The notes under the pieces: model-generated
The model's input: only the letters and a program-made list of their open reading frames with translations
Database searches by the model: none
What the model was told of the DNA's origin: nothing
From: CAIQJJ01 sp964606085
Lineage (GTDB): Bacteria > Chloroflexota > Anaerolineae > Anaerolineales > UBA4823
DNA: 32,632 bases
Reading direction: 5' to 3'
NCBI GenBank assembly: GCA_964606085.1
Contig: CAZSFD010000058.1
Location: 1-32,632, forward strand
Shown: one piece after another, positions 10,385 to 18,549 of the stretch
Numbering within the stretch: the stretch's first letter is position 1
How the letters are laid out: every line of letters begins with the position of its first letter
Translations under genes and position numbers: made by a program

Positions 10385-13300
10385 TTGGAACAAGCCATAG
10401 CCGCCCTCGAAGCCCAACGCCCGCTGCTGGGTGATGCCGTTGCGGAATTGTTGCTTGCCCCGGCGCGCGCGAAACTGGCCGCCCTCAAATCTCAGGCGCA
10501 TCTCCCCGATAGCCAGCGCAAGGTCGTCACAGTCCTGTTCGCCGATATTTCAGGCTTCACCGCACTCTCTGAAAAACTGGATGCCGAAGATGTGCATGAC
10601 ACGATGAATGCCCTGTGGCAACGGCTGGACACTATCATCACCGAACATGGCGGCAAAATAGACAAACACATCGGCGATGGCGTGGTGGCGCTGTGGGGCG
10701 TAGCGCTTGCCCGCGAAGACGATCCCGAACGCGCCATCCGGGCCGCCCTGGCCATGCAGGCCGAAGCCACTACGTTTTCTGCCAGCCAGACACAACACCT
10801 GCCAATGCGCATCGGGATCAACACCGGCCCCGTTCTGTTTGGCTTGATCGGTTCCACCCAGGAGTGGACGGCCCTGGGCGATACCGTCAACGTCGCCTCG
10901 CGCCTGGAAAATGCCGCACCATTGGGTGGCGTGCTGATCGCCTATGATACCTACCGTCATGTGCGCGGCGTCTTCGATGTCACCCCACAGCCGCCGCTCA
11001 ATGTGAAAGGCAAAAGTGAGCCCCTGCAAACCTACCTGGTCAGAGCGGTCAAGCCGCGTGCTTTTCGCATGAGCCCGCGCGGCGTGGAAGGCATCGAAAC
11101 GCGGCTGGTGGGCCGCGCCGCCGAAATGACCCTGTTGCAGGAAGCCTTCCAACAGGTGACGGAAGAACACGTCACCCGTGTGGTCACTATTGTGGCAGAG
11201 GCGGGCCTGGGAAAATCGCGTTTGCAGCGCGAATTCCTGTTATGGGCTGACCTTTCGGATGTAGCGTTCCGCCTGCTGCGCGGGCGCGCCGCCCCCAGCG
11301 CCAGCGACGCCCCCTACGCCCTGCTGCGCGATGTGCTGGCATATCGCTTTCAAATCCAGGAGAGCGACCCACTGGAAACCGTGCGCGCCAAACTCGAAAC
11401 CGGCATGGCAGCCTTGTGTCCTGGCGACCCGCGCATCCAAGAAAAAGCGCACTTCATCGGCCATCTGGCCGGCTGGGATTTTTCTGCCAGCCCCTATTTG
11501 CGCGGCGTCCTCGGTGACACCTCACAAATTCGCGCCCTGGCGCTGCACTTTCTCACGCGCTTCTTCGAAAACGTGGCCGCCGAAAGGCCCGTGCTGCTGT
11601 TGCTGGAAGACATCCATTGGGCCGACCGCGGTTCGTTAGACGCCCTGCGGCATGTGTTGGGCAACCTCTCGCCCGGCACCCCGCTGCTGGCTATCGCCAA
11701 CGCCCGTCCCACCCTGTTCGAACGTTTCCCCGCCTGGCAGATCACCGCCCAGACCCGCATCAATCTACGCCCCCTCAGCGAAAACGACAGCGCCACGCTG
11801 GTCGGCGATATTCTGCGCCGCGTGACCGACTTGCCCCCCAACTTTTGCGCGCTGATCGTCCGCCAGGCCGAGGGCAACCCATTTTATCTGGAAGAACTGA
11901 TCAAAATGCTGATTGACGAAAGCGTGATCCAGCCAGGCGAAACAGAATGGCATGTGCGCACCGAACACCTGGCTTCCTTACGTGTGCCACCTACGCTCAC
12001 CGGCATCTTGCAGGCCCGCCTGGATAGCCTGCCGCCCGCCGAACGCCTGGCACTCCAACGCGCCGCCGTGATCGGGCGCATCTTTTGGGATACGGCTGTG
12101 CAGGCACTGGGCGAAAGCAGCGCAGACCTGGCCGAGGTGCAGGCGCAATTCGACTCGGCCCAACGCCGGGAATTGGTTTTTCAACGCAAAGCGGCGGTGT
12201 TCGCGGCCACGCGGGAATATGTCTTCAAACATGCGCTGTTGCGCGATGTAGCCTACGAAACCGTGCTTAAACGCGAGCGCCCGGCGTATCATGCCCGCGC
12301 CGCTGCCTGGCTGGAGAAAGCCAGCGGCACGCGCCTCAACGAATATCTACCGCAACTGGCCGAACATTACGAAAAAGCCGGGCAGTCTGCCCAGGCCGCC
12401 CAATACTTTGAACGGGCCGGCGACGCCGCCTGGCAGGTCAGCGCATTCAATGAGGCCGCCCGGTTCTATGCCCGTGTCCAACCACCCAACGCCCCAACCA
12501 CCCTGAAGCTAGCCGAGGCTCATTTTCGCCTCAGTGAGTATCCCGCTGTGCGCCAGGCCCTGGAACAGGCGCAAGACCTGGCCGAGACAGAAGTGGATCG
12601 AGGGGTCATGCTGGTTTTGCAAGGCGAACTGGCACGCGCCCTCGGCGATTATGCCGGGGCACAAAACCTGCTTACCGAAGCCCTGCCCAGGGCGCGTCTC
12701 ATCCATGATCGCGCCACGCTGGCGCGCGTACTGGCGGCCTTGGGGTCCAATGCCATTGCGCAGGGCAAATTGCCAGAAGCGCAGGCTATTTTTGATGAAA
12801 GCCTGACGTTGGCCCGCCAATTAGGCGATTTGCTGCGCGAATTATCCGCGCTCAACCGCCTGGGGGTGATTGCCAACCGGCAGGGCAAGGTGGACGAAGC
12901 AGAAAGGCTTTGGCAGGATGTTTACCAGAGGGCTGAGGCAGCCGGCAACCGTGAACTGGCTATGTCGGCGTGTAACAACCTGGGCGTGTTGGCAACCCGT
13001 AAGAGAGATTACCTGGTCGCCCAGGACAATTATCAGCAAGCCCTGGCATTGGCTCGCGAAATCGGTTCTCAGCACGGTATTGTGGTTTTTCTCAACAATC
13101 TGGCGGATGGTCACATCCGCCTGGGCGAACTTGCTGCAGCGCGTGCCGAACTAAGCGAAGCGTTGAACCTGGCCTTGCGCCTCGGCGCGCAGCCATGGAT
13201 GATTATTGCCGTGACCGCCCTGGGCTACCTGGCGCACGCCGAAGGGCAAACCGAGCGTGCCCTGGCGCTGATCGGCATGGCGCGCTGCCAGCCCGCCTGG

Positions 13301-13456
13301 AGCGAGGAAAATCAACGCGAACTGGAATTCCATGTGTCTGAATGGGGGCTTGCCCCGGCTGTGTTAGAAGCCGGGTATGCCAAAGGCGCAGCATTCGATT
13401 GGGAAACCACCCTTCAGGAACTGGTCAATTTGCTTGAAACACCGAAACAACCTTAA
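10385..13456 (+). CDS. Class III adenylate cyclase fused to AAA/STAND-type ATPase and TPR domain
   Basis: The 1023-residue protein starts with a class III cyclase domain (about 45-220). It has metal aspartates D54 (FADISGF) and D98 (IGDGVV), K94 plus a Thr at the purine-specifying positions (fitting ATP rather than GTP), and the transition-state pair in NVASR. An ATPase module follows (about 230-520) with a Walker A variant AEAGLGKS (K277) and Walker B VLLLLED (D409). The remainder is TPR repeats. All cyclase residues I can check are present, so cAMP synthesis is likely, gated by ATP hydrolysis or ligand binding at the TPRs. The partner is unknown. The start is TTG: the frame is open only from 10343, no ATG or GTG precedes it, and GGGAG at 10367 lies 13 nt upstream. 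The gene stands alone between a terminator and a convergent operon. Confidence 0.9.
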   Translation: MEQAIAALEAQRPLLGDAVAELLLAPARAKLAALKSQAHLPDSQRKVVTVLFADISGFTALSEKLDAEDVHDTMNALWQRLDTIITEHGGKIDKHIGDGVVALWGVALAREDDPERAIRAALAMQAEATTFSASQTQHLPMRIGINTGPVLFGLIGSTQEWTALGDTVNVASRLENAAPLGGVLIAYDTYRHVRGVFDVTPQPPLNVKGKSEPLQTYLVRAVKPRAFRMSPRGVEGIETRLVGRAAEMTLLQEAFQQVTEEHVTRVVTIVAEAGLGKSRLQREFLLWADLSDVAFRLLRGRAAPSASDAPYALLRDVLAYRFQIQESDPLETVRAKLETGMAALCPGDPRIQEKAHFIGHLAGWDFSASPYLRGVLGDTSQIRALALHFLTRFFENVAAERPVLLLLEDIHWADRGSLDALRHVLGNLSPGTPLLAIANARPTLFERFPAWQITAQTRINLRPLSENDSATLVGDILRRVTDLPPNFCALIVRQAEGNPFYLEELIKMLIDESVIQPGETEWHVRTEHLASLRVPPTLTGILQARLDSLPPAERLALQRAAVIGRIFWDTAVQALGESSADLAEVQAQFDSAQRRELVFQRKAAVFAATREYVFKHALLRDVAYETVLKRERPAYHARAAAWLEKASGTRLNEYLPQLAEHYEKAGQSAQAAQYFERAGDAAWQVSAFNEAARFYARVQPPNAPTTLKLAEAHFRLSEYPAVRQALEQAQDLAETEVDRGVMLVLQGELARALGDYAGAQNLLTEALPRARLIHDRATLARVLAALGSNAIAQGKLPEAQAIFDESLTLARQLGDLLRELSALNRLGVIANRQGKVDEAERLWQDVYQRAEAAGNRELAMSACNNLGVLATRKRDYLVAQDNYQQALALAREIGSQHGIVVFLNNLADGHIRLGELAAARAELSEALNLALRLGAQPWMIIAVTALGYLAHAEGQTERALALIGMARCQPAWSEENQRELEFHVSEWGLAPAVLEAGYAKGAAFDWETTLQELVNLLETPKQP

Positions 13457-13485
13457 TGAGGGAATGAAGAAAAACGCGATAACTT

Positions 13486-14331
13486 TCAGCGTTGTGATGC
13501 TGCCACTACGGCAAAACCTATCGTACCAGGGCCGATGTGTGCGCCGATGACGGGGGTAATCTCTTCGGTCAGGATATCCCCTTGCGGAAGCAGGTGGGCG
13601 GCCTGGTTGCGCAAGTTGGCCAGGCGTTCGGGCGAAGCGTGTGTATGGACGATGGCGACCCGTTCTAGCGGGCCAACCGCCGACAGCAATTCCACCAGGC
13701 GGCGCACGGCGCGGTCGGGTGTACGCACCCGTTCGGTGGCGGGTTTACCATTGTGCATCGTCAAAATAGGCTTGATCTGTAACAGGGTGGCAAAACCGGC
13801 CAGGTATTTGTTCATGCGTCCGCTGCGCTTCAGATATTCGAGTGTGTCTAGCGCGGCAAAGATATGGCTGCGTTGGGTCTGATCTTGCAGCGCCGCCTCA
13901 ATCTCGGTGGCTGAACTGCCCGCAGCGGCCATCTGCGCGGCCTTCTCAACCAGAAAGCCACAGCCCAGGCTCAACTGCTGCGAATCGATGACCGTGATGG
14001 ATGCCGAGGGGATTTCTTGCGCAGCAACACGCGCCACATCAGCGACAGCGCTCAGGGCTATCGAGATATGGATGGATAGCACTTCGTCAGCACCTTCGTC
14101 GGCCAGCGCGTTGTAGGCGGCGCGAAATCTTTCGATGGATGGCACGGCCGTGGTGGGATGTTCTGGAAAGGTTGGCAAGCGGGTATAAAACGCTTGCCGG
14201 GTCATGTCAATGCCGTCGAGATAACTTTGCCGGCCAACGTGGATGTAGAGCGGGATAACATGGATGCCGTAGCGAGCGATGGTCTCAGCGGGTAAATCGC
14301 AGGTGCTATCGGTGACAATGCGAACGGTCAT
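13486..14331 (-). CDS. DegV family fatty-acid-binding protein
   Basis: The 281-residue protein begins MTVRIVTDSTCDLP, the N-terminal signature of DegV proteins, and ends with the family's GAHIGPGTIGFAV segment. Known members bind a long-chain fatty acid between two alpha/beta domains; some (FakB) hand it to the FakA kinase, but no fakA is visible here. I chose ATG 14331 over the longer reading from 14355 because GAGGAG lies 7 nt upstream and the family motif starts immediately. It is the last gene of the minus-strand operon, 30 nt after the DUF1295 gene, so it is probably cotranscribed with lipid or membrane-related neighbours. It converges with the cyclase gene across 29 bp with no clear terminator. 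Confidence 0.88.
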   Translation of the reverse strand: MTVRIVTDSTCDLPAETIARYGIHVIPLYIHVGRQSYLDGIDMTRQAFYTRLPTFPEHPTTAVPSIERFRAAYNALADEGADEVLSIHISIALSAVADVARVAAQEIPSASITVIDSQQLSLGCGFLVEKAAQMAAAGSSATEIEAALQDQTQRSHIFAALDTLEYLKRSGRMNKYLAGFATLLQIKPILTMHNGKPATERVRTPDRAVRRLVELLSAVGPLERVAIVHTHASPERLANLRNQAAHLLPQGDILTEEITPVIGAHIGPGTIGFAVVAASQR

Positions 14332-14361
14332 GGTAAATCTCCTCAAACCAGGCACAACAGA

Positions 14362-15231
14362 TTATTTTAGCCGCAGGAACAAGACCGGCGTGTGCTTTTT
14401 ATAGGCTTCATAGTCTGCCTGCCCGCCCCATTTCTGATCGGCCTTCTTTTCGAGCATTGGGATTCCACTGACCCGCGTCAGCAACACGATCACAAAGACC
14501 GGGGAAACCAGGGCCACCCACTGCCAGCCTTGCAGAACTGGCAGGGCAATGATCAGCACGCCAACCCACAGCGCAATCTCTCCAAAGTAGTTTGGATGGC
14601 GGGAACGCGACCACAAGCCAGATTGGATGAACTTGCCTTTGTTCTGCGGGTCGGCGTTAAAGCGGCTTTTCTGAGCATCAGCGATCACTTCGATAGCAAA
14701 CCCGATCACCCACACCAGACAGCCGATCAGGGCAAAAATATCCAATTCTTTGCGGGCGCTGCTGGTGATGGCGATCAGCGCCGCCGATGCCGTGAATGTG
14801 ACCCATAGGGCCTGGATCGTCCAGGCGTTCAGAAAGCCAATCCAGGAAGGTTTGATGGCGTCGAAACGGTCGTCCTTGCCGGCTTTGTGGACGCGCTGAA
14901 ACAGGAAACTGCCCAGGCGGGTCGCCCAGGTCATTACCAGCGCCCCAAGCAGCCATGACCGGGCATCCAAATTCGGGCTGAGCATCAAAGCCGGCAGAGT
15001 GACGGAGAGGTAGGTCATGCTTCCGGTGAGATCGTAGAACTTTTCGGTCTGCTTCAGGTAGGCCGGAATATAAGCCAGCCATTGGATGAGAAAAGCCAGG
15101 CCAACCAACACGGCAAAGAGCGGGATGCCTGCCACCTGGCTGCCACCCTGACTGCCGGCAACCGCCATCAACAGGCCGCCCACAATCAGAATTGGAAAAA
15201 CAATCAGCGCCTGACGATCGGTTGTTTTCAT
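14362..15231 (-). CDS. DUF1295 / steroid 5-alpha-reductase-like integral membrane protein
   Basis: The 289-residue protein has several hydrophobic helices and a conserved C-terminal core, SRSRHPNYFGE (nt about 14580-14615). This is the signature of DUF1295 proteins, which are related to steroid 5-alpha-reductases and isoprenylcysteine methyltransferases. That core normally binds NADPH or a methyl donor at the membrane; the substrate here is unknown. The start at 15231 (MKTTDRQ) overlaps the SOUL gene's stop codon as ATGA, which implies translational coupling. The longer reading to 15303 would run deep into that gene. Homologues often sit with SDR/DUF2867 and SOUL-type genes in bacterial light- or oxidative-stress clusters; that association is from memory. 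Confidence 0.85.
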   Translation of the reverse strand: MKTTDRQALIVFPILIVGGLLMAVAGSQGGSQVAGIPLFAVLVGLAFLIQWLAYIPAYLKQTEKFYDLTGSMTYLSVTLPALMLSPNLDARSWLLGALVMTWATRLGSFLFQRVHKAGKDDRFDAIKPSWIGFLNAWTIQALWVTFTASAALIAITSSARKELDIFALIGCLVWVIGFAIEVIADAQKSRFNADPQNKGKFIQSGLWSRSRHPNYFGEIALWVGVLIIALPVLQGWQWVALVSPVFVIVLLTRVSGIPMLEKKADQKWGGQADYEAYKKHTPVLFLRLK

Positions 15232-15800
15232 AGCCAGGTACCTGTCTTTTCTGTTGTGACCTGGATCAGGACTTCGTTGCGCGCCAGAAAGCCCGGCACC
15301 CACGGAGGATTATATCCGGCCACGATAAAATCCCCTTCCGTTTCGATGCCCTTTTCGCGTAGCCACTGGCTGAGGCGCTGTTTGTTTTGCTGGATTGTAT
15401 CTTCGTTGAAGTACCCGGAAAACCGGATGGCAGCCAGCGAGCGGGCGGGTATCTGCTTGATCTGAACCCGTCTGTCTTTCGGCTGCGGCAGGGTTTGCAG
15501 GGTGTATGCAGATGGCATGATGAATGCCACGCGGAAGCTGGATTCTCCAGTGACCGTCACTGGCGTCGTCATGGCGATTTTTTCGGATCGCGTAACCTCC
15601 ACCGGGGTTGTCATGGCGATTTTTTGCTGCGCGAGATTGTTGCCAAAAATATAACCCGCCAGGATGTTGAAACCTTTTTCAATGGCTGCTTGATAGCGCT
15701 TCTCTTCAAGTGCTACCTCCGCCTGGATGTAAGCGGGGTACTGGCGGATTTCAATCTCGTTTTGTTTCTGAGTTACCGAATACTTTGGCGTTTCTGTCAT
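15228..15800 (-). CDS. SOUL family heme-binding protein
   Basis: The 190-residue protein shows the SOUL/HBP pattern: an N-terminal EIRQYPAYIQAEV strand, two copies of the IAMTTPV motif, and a C-terminal GYNPPWVPGFLARNEV segment. Family members bind heme or tetrapyrroles, or act in heme-linked stress responses; no signal peptide is seen, so it should be cytosolic. ATG 15800 (MTETPKY) was chosen over the longer reading to 15851 because it overlaps the upstream gene's stop as ATGA, AAAGGA lies just upstream, and the conserved region begins there. It is the middle gene of a tightly overlapping trio. Confidence 0.88.
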   Translation of the reverse strand: MTETPKYSVTQKQNEIEIRQYPAYIQAEVALEEKRYQAAIEKGFNILAGYIFGNNLAQQKIAMTTPVEVTRSEKIAMTTPVTVTGESSFRVAFIMPSAYTLQTLPQPKDRRVQIKQIPARSLAAIRFSGYFNEDTIQQNKQRLSQWLREKGIETEGDFIVAGYNPPWVPGFLARNEVLIQVTTEKTGTWL

Positions 15801-17272
15801 GTGGGTTTTCCTTTCGTCGCGATTTCCATCGCTCGCTGGGCCAGGCTGCAAATCATGCCAGCAAAGATCAGCCGGTGGATGGGGTATAAAAGATACCAGT
15901 ACGCCAGGCCAAATAAACCTTTGGGGGCAAAGAAAGCAGTTTGTACCAGGCGGGTTTGCTCACCAACGTGAGAATAGGATTCAAACTGGAGCCAGGCGCG
16001 GCCTGGCAGCTTCATTTCTGCGCGCAGCAGCAGGCGGCGATCTGGCTCCACGGCCTCCACACGCCAGAAATCAATTGCATCACCAATGCGAACGCTCTCG
16101 GGGTCGCGTCGCCCGCGGCGTAATCCCACGCCGCCGACCAACCGGTCAATCCAGCCGCGTAAACGCCAGGCCCAATTGAAGTACAGCCAGCCCGTTTGCC
16201 CTCCCAGGCGGCTGATCATCTTGAAAACGGTGGGTGGCGGGGCAGGCACAATTTGCTGCCGGCGTTCGATGATCATCCCTTCTTGGGTGGATAGCGCAAC
16301 GGGAACGATATCCCCCTGGCTGGTCACCAGGGCGTCGCTCCAGGATGTTTCGATATGACGAGCTTCTAAATCAGACAGGGCCTGCGAAACTGCTGATGGG
16401 TAATCCATCGGCTTGATCTGAGGAAATAGCGCTGTCGCAATCCCTTCTCGCACAATGACTTCGTTACGCAAACCATCAATCAAAGGGCGGGCGATACTCG
16501 CTGGAATGGGTGTGACCAGATGAACCCAGTAAGATGAAAGCCGAGGGGTAAGTACCGGAACTGAGACCAACCAACGACGCAGACCGCGCACCCGCGCATA
16601 GCCCAACATCATATCCCCATAAGTGATTACGTCAGAGCCGCCAATTTCGATGATTTGGCCGCTGCTTGGCGGTGTTTCGAGGGCTTCCACCAGGTAAGCG
16701 AGCACATCGCCAATCGCTATCGGCTGCACGCGAGTGAAAACCCAGCGCGGGCAGATCATCACCGGCACGCGCTCGGTCAGATAACGGATCATCTCGAATG
16801 AAATACTGCCCGATCCCACCACGATGGCGGCTCGAAATTCAGTAACAGGGACGCCCGCTTCTTGAAGCGCCTGGCCTGTTTGCTGGCGCGAACGCAGATG
16901 TTTTGAAAGGTCTGTTGCCGGGTCGCCTAACCCGCCCAGGTAAATAATCCGCTCGACCCCACTGGCGCGGGCCGCATTGCCAAAGTTACGAGCAGCCTGA
17001 AGGTCGCGCTGATCGAAATCTGCGCTGCCGCTCATGCTGTGGATGAGGTAATACGCTGTGTGGATACCCAACATCGCCGGATTTAGCGAATCGGGATCAA
17101 GCACATCGGCCTGCACAATTTCCACCTGGTTAAGCCACGTGCGGCCCTGCAAGCGATTTTGATCTCGAACCAAAACTCGTACCCGATACCCCGACGCAAG
17201 GAGTTCAGGCACTAAACGCCCACCAATATAGCCGGTAACACCGGTTACTAATACAAGATCATTTTTCATCAT
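15797..17272 (-). CDS. NAD(P)-binding SDR-type oxidoreductase with C-terminal DUF2867
   Basis: The 491-residue protein opens with a Rossmann nucleotide-binding motif (TGVTGYIGG, glycines 11, 14, 17), typical of atypical/extended SDRs of the NmrA or complex-I-assembly type. The N-terminal domain runs to about residue 300. The C-terminal part (about 325-485) matches DUF2867, a SRPBCC-like fold. The substrate is unknown. Two ATGs are adjacent (17272 and 17269), with AAGGA 5 to 8 nt upstream; the reading from 17326 lacks such a site and crosses the promoter region. It is the first gene of the operon SDR, SOUL, DUF1295, DegV, divergent from the dienelactone hydrolase gene. Confidence 0.88.
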   Translation of the reverse strand: MMKNDLVLVTGVTGYIGGRLVPELLASGYRVRVLVRDQNRLQGRTWLNQVEIVQADVLDPDSLNPAMLGIHTAYYLIHSMSGSADFDQRDLQAARNFGNAARASGVERIIYLGGLGDPATDLSKHLRSRQQTGQALQEAGVPVTEFRAAIVVGSGSISFEMIRYLTERVPVMICPRWVFTRVQPIAIGDVLAYLVEALETPPSSGQIIEIGGSDVITYGDMMLGYARVRGLRRWLVSVPVLTPRLSSYWVHLVTPIPASIARPLIDGLRNEVIVREGIATALFPQIKPMDYPSAVSQALSDLEARHIETSWSDALVTSQGDIVPVALSTQEGMIIERRQQIVPAPPPTVFKMISRLGGQTGWLYFNWAWRLRGWIDRLVGGVGLRRGRRDPESVRIGDAIDFWRVEAVEPDRRLLLRAEMKLPGRAWLQFESYSHVGEQTRLVQTAFFAPKGLFGLAYWYLLYPIHRLIFAGMICSLAQRAMEIATKGKPT

Positions 17273-17407
17273 CCAATTCCTTGCTATCTCGCAGATGTTG
17301 AGACATGCCCTTTTATGCTTGCACAAGTATTGTATAATTTATTATAACATATTGTGAAGTATAATGGTGCAAATAAAATCATAACCACTCGAAAATTGGA
17401 GGAAAAT
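17273..17407. promoter_or_regulatory. Divergent AT-rich promoter region
   Basis: This 135-bp gap separates divergent genes and is far richer in A+T than its surroundings. On the plus strand TTGCAC (17319) and TATAAC (17343) are 18 nt apart, and another TATAAT lies at 17360. On the minus strand TTCACA (17358-17353) and TATACA (17336-17331) are 16 nt apart. The two promoters would overlap, so the operons may compete or share a regulator. GGAGG precedes the plus-strand gene by 5 nt. Confidence 0.45.
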
Positions 17408-18322
17408 ATGAAAATCATCCTACGCATTGGATTGGGTTTACTGGCGCTTGTGTTCGGGGTGATCCTTTTTGTGGCGGGTTCGATTGCGCTTGATTTTGCC
17501 ATCGGCGCAGAGCGGATCAACGCGGTTACCAACACGACTATCCCCGGGAAAGCTGGCGGCCCGGATGTGCGCGCCTATGTCGCTGTTCCGCCAGGCGAAG
17601 GGCCGTTCCCGGTAGTGATTATGATCCACGAGTTTTTTGGGATCAATCAGAGTATCGTCGGCAAGGCGCAGGGATTGGCGCAAGAAGGCTATCTCGTGAT
17701 TGCTCCAGACACATTTCGCGGCTCGACCACGGAATGGGTTCCGCGCGCCATCTATCAGGTGATCACCAATCGTCCCGAGCAGGTGAACGCCGACCTCGAT
17801 TCGGTCTACGCCTGGATTGAGACGCAGTCGAATGCCAGGGTGGATCGCACGGGTATTGTGGGATTTTGCTATGGCGGGCGCGCCTCGTTGAGTTATAGCC
17901 TGCACAACGATCGGTTAGCGGCTACGGTCATCTTCTATGGGTCTCCAGAAACGGATGTTGAAGCGCTGCGCGCCCTGCCCGGCCCGGTGCTGGGCATCTT
18001 CGGTGCGGCCGATAACTCCATCCCGCTCGAAGAAGTGTACGCTTTTGACGCCGCGCTCGATGATGCCGGTATCCCAAATGAAATTACAGTCTATGAGGGC
18101 CAGCCGCACGCCTTCGTAACGGATATGGACGCCATCCGCGCGGGTGGGGTGCAAGGACAGGCCTGGGCGCAGATGCTCGCATTTTTCGAGGCCAATCTTA
18201 AGCAGGGCGGCGCGACGCAAAAGCCCGTCCCGCACCTGACGTATGCCCAACCCTTTGCTTGGCAATACTATCTGTTGCTGGTTTATGAGCATGCTTTTGG
18301 CACCGCCAGCCATCATCACTAG
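17408..18322 (+). CDS. Dienelactone hydrolase family protein with N-terminal membrane anchor or signal
   Basis: The 304-residue alpha/beta-hydrolase has a hydrophobic N-terminus (about residues 3-28) that should export or anchor it. The dienelactone hydrolase triad is visible: C154 in GFCYGG, D202 in FGAADN and H234 in GQPHAF, with the oxyanion-side segment VIMIHEFFG. Family members hydrolyse lactones or esters with a cysteine nucleophile. An exported version is less common than the cytosolic type, and its substrate cannot be told. ATG 17408 is preceded by GGAGG; the longer reading from 17354 starts inside the promoter region. The sequence ends with a His-rich tail (ASHHH). Confidence 0.87.
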   Translation: MKIILRIGLGLLALVFGVILFVAGSIALDFAIGAERINAVTNTTIPGKAGGPDVRAYVAVPPGEGPFPVVIMIHEFFGINQSIVGKAQGLAQEGYLVIAPDTFRGSTTEWVPRAIYQVITNRPEQVNADLDSVYAWIETQSNARVDRTGIVGFCYGGRASLSYSLHNDRLAATVIFYGSPETDVEALRALPGPVLGIFGAADNSIPLEEVYAFDAALDDAGIPNEITVYEGQPHAFVTDMDAIRAGGVQGQAWAQMLAFFEANLKQGGATQKPVPHLTYAQPFAWQYYLLLVYEHAFGTASHHH

Positions 18323-18367
18323 CGTTTGACAATGTCATATGGGAGCGTTTCATTTGAGTTGAAAAAG

Positions 18368-18421
18368 CCGGTTTCGACAAGCTCAACCAGCGATTTCGCC
18401 GGTTGAGCCTTGTCAAGCCGG
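18368..18421. repeat. Imperfect palindromic repeat (GGTTTCGACAAGCTCAACC type)
   Basis: The arms 18368-18388 and 18401-18421 are inverted copies differing by one substitution and one single-base shift on each side, with a 12-nt loop. I recognise similar words as dispersed intergenic repeats in other bacterial genomes, from memory. It sits 46 bp past the hydrolase stop codon. AAAAA precedes it, so on the minus strand it would look like a terminator. Confidence 0.6.
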
Positions 18422-18468
18422 GCGGATCGCGAGATGGATGAGTGTTTGATAAGAGCGGCATTTACCCC

Positions 18469-18496
18469 TTGACGATGTATATGTTTTGTATAAAAT
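18469..18496 (+). promoter_or_regulatory. Sigma-70-like promoter of the fasciclin gene
   Basis: TTGACG at 18469-18474 and TAAAAT at 18491-18496 are 16 nt apart. A transcript would start near 18503, about 45 nt before the ATG at 18550, and pass through two palindromes and a good ribosome site. Confidence 0.6.
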
Positions 18497-18506
18497 AGCG
18501 ACAGCA

Positions 18507-18527
18507 TTGTATACAACAATTGTACAA
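18507..18527. promoter_or_regulatory. Two adjacent perfect palindromes, candidate operator
   Basis: TTGTATACAA (18507-18516) and TTGTACAA (18520-18527) are each self-complementary and lie directly downstream of the promoter's -10 box. Related TGTATA words occur at 18476 and 18487. A repressor bound here would block initiation. The regulator is unknown. Confidence 0.45.
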
Positions 18528-18549
18528 TAGCAAAACAAGGAGTAACCTG

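Noticed and set aside
14362..15303. Longer N-termini for the DUF1295, SOUL, SDR, DegV, hydrolase, fasciclin, SorC and Dabb genes
   Set aside because: In most cases the extensions run into neighbouring genes, promoters, terminators or repeats, and in every case the internal ATGs have ribosome sites, ATGA overlaps or family-typical N-termini.
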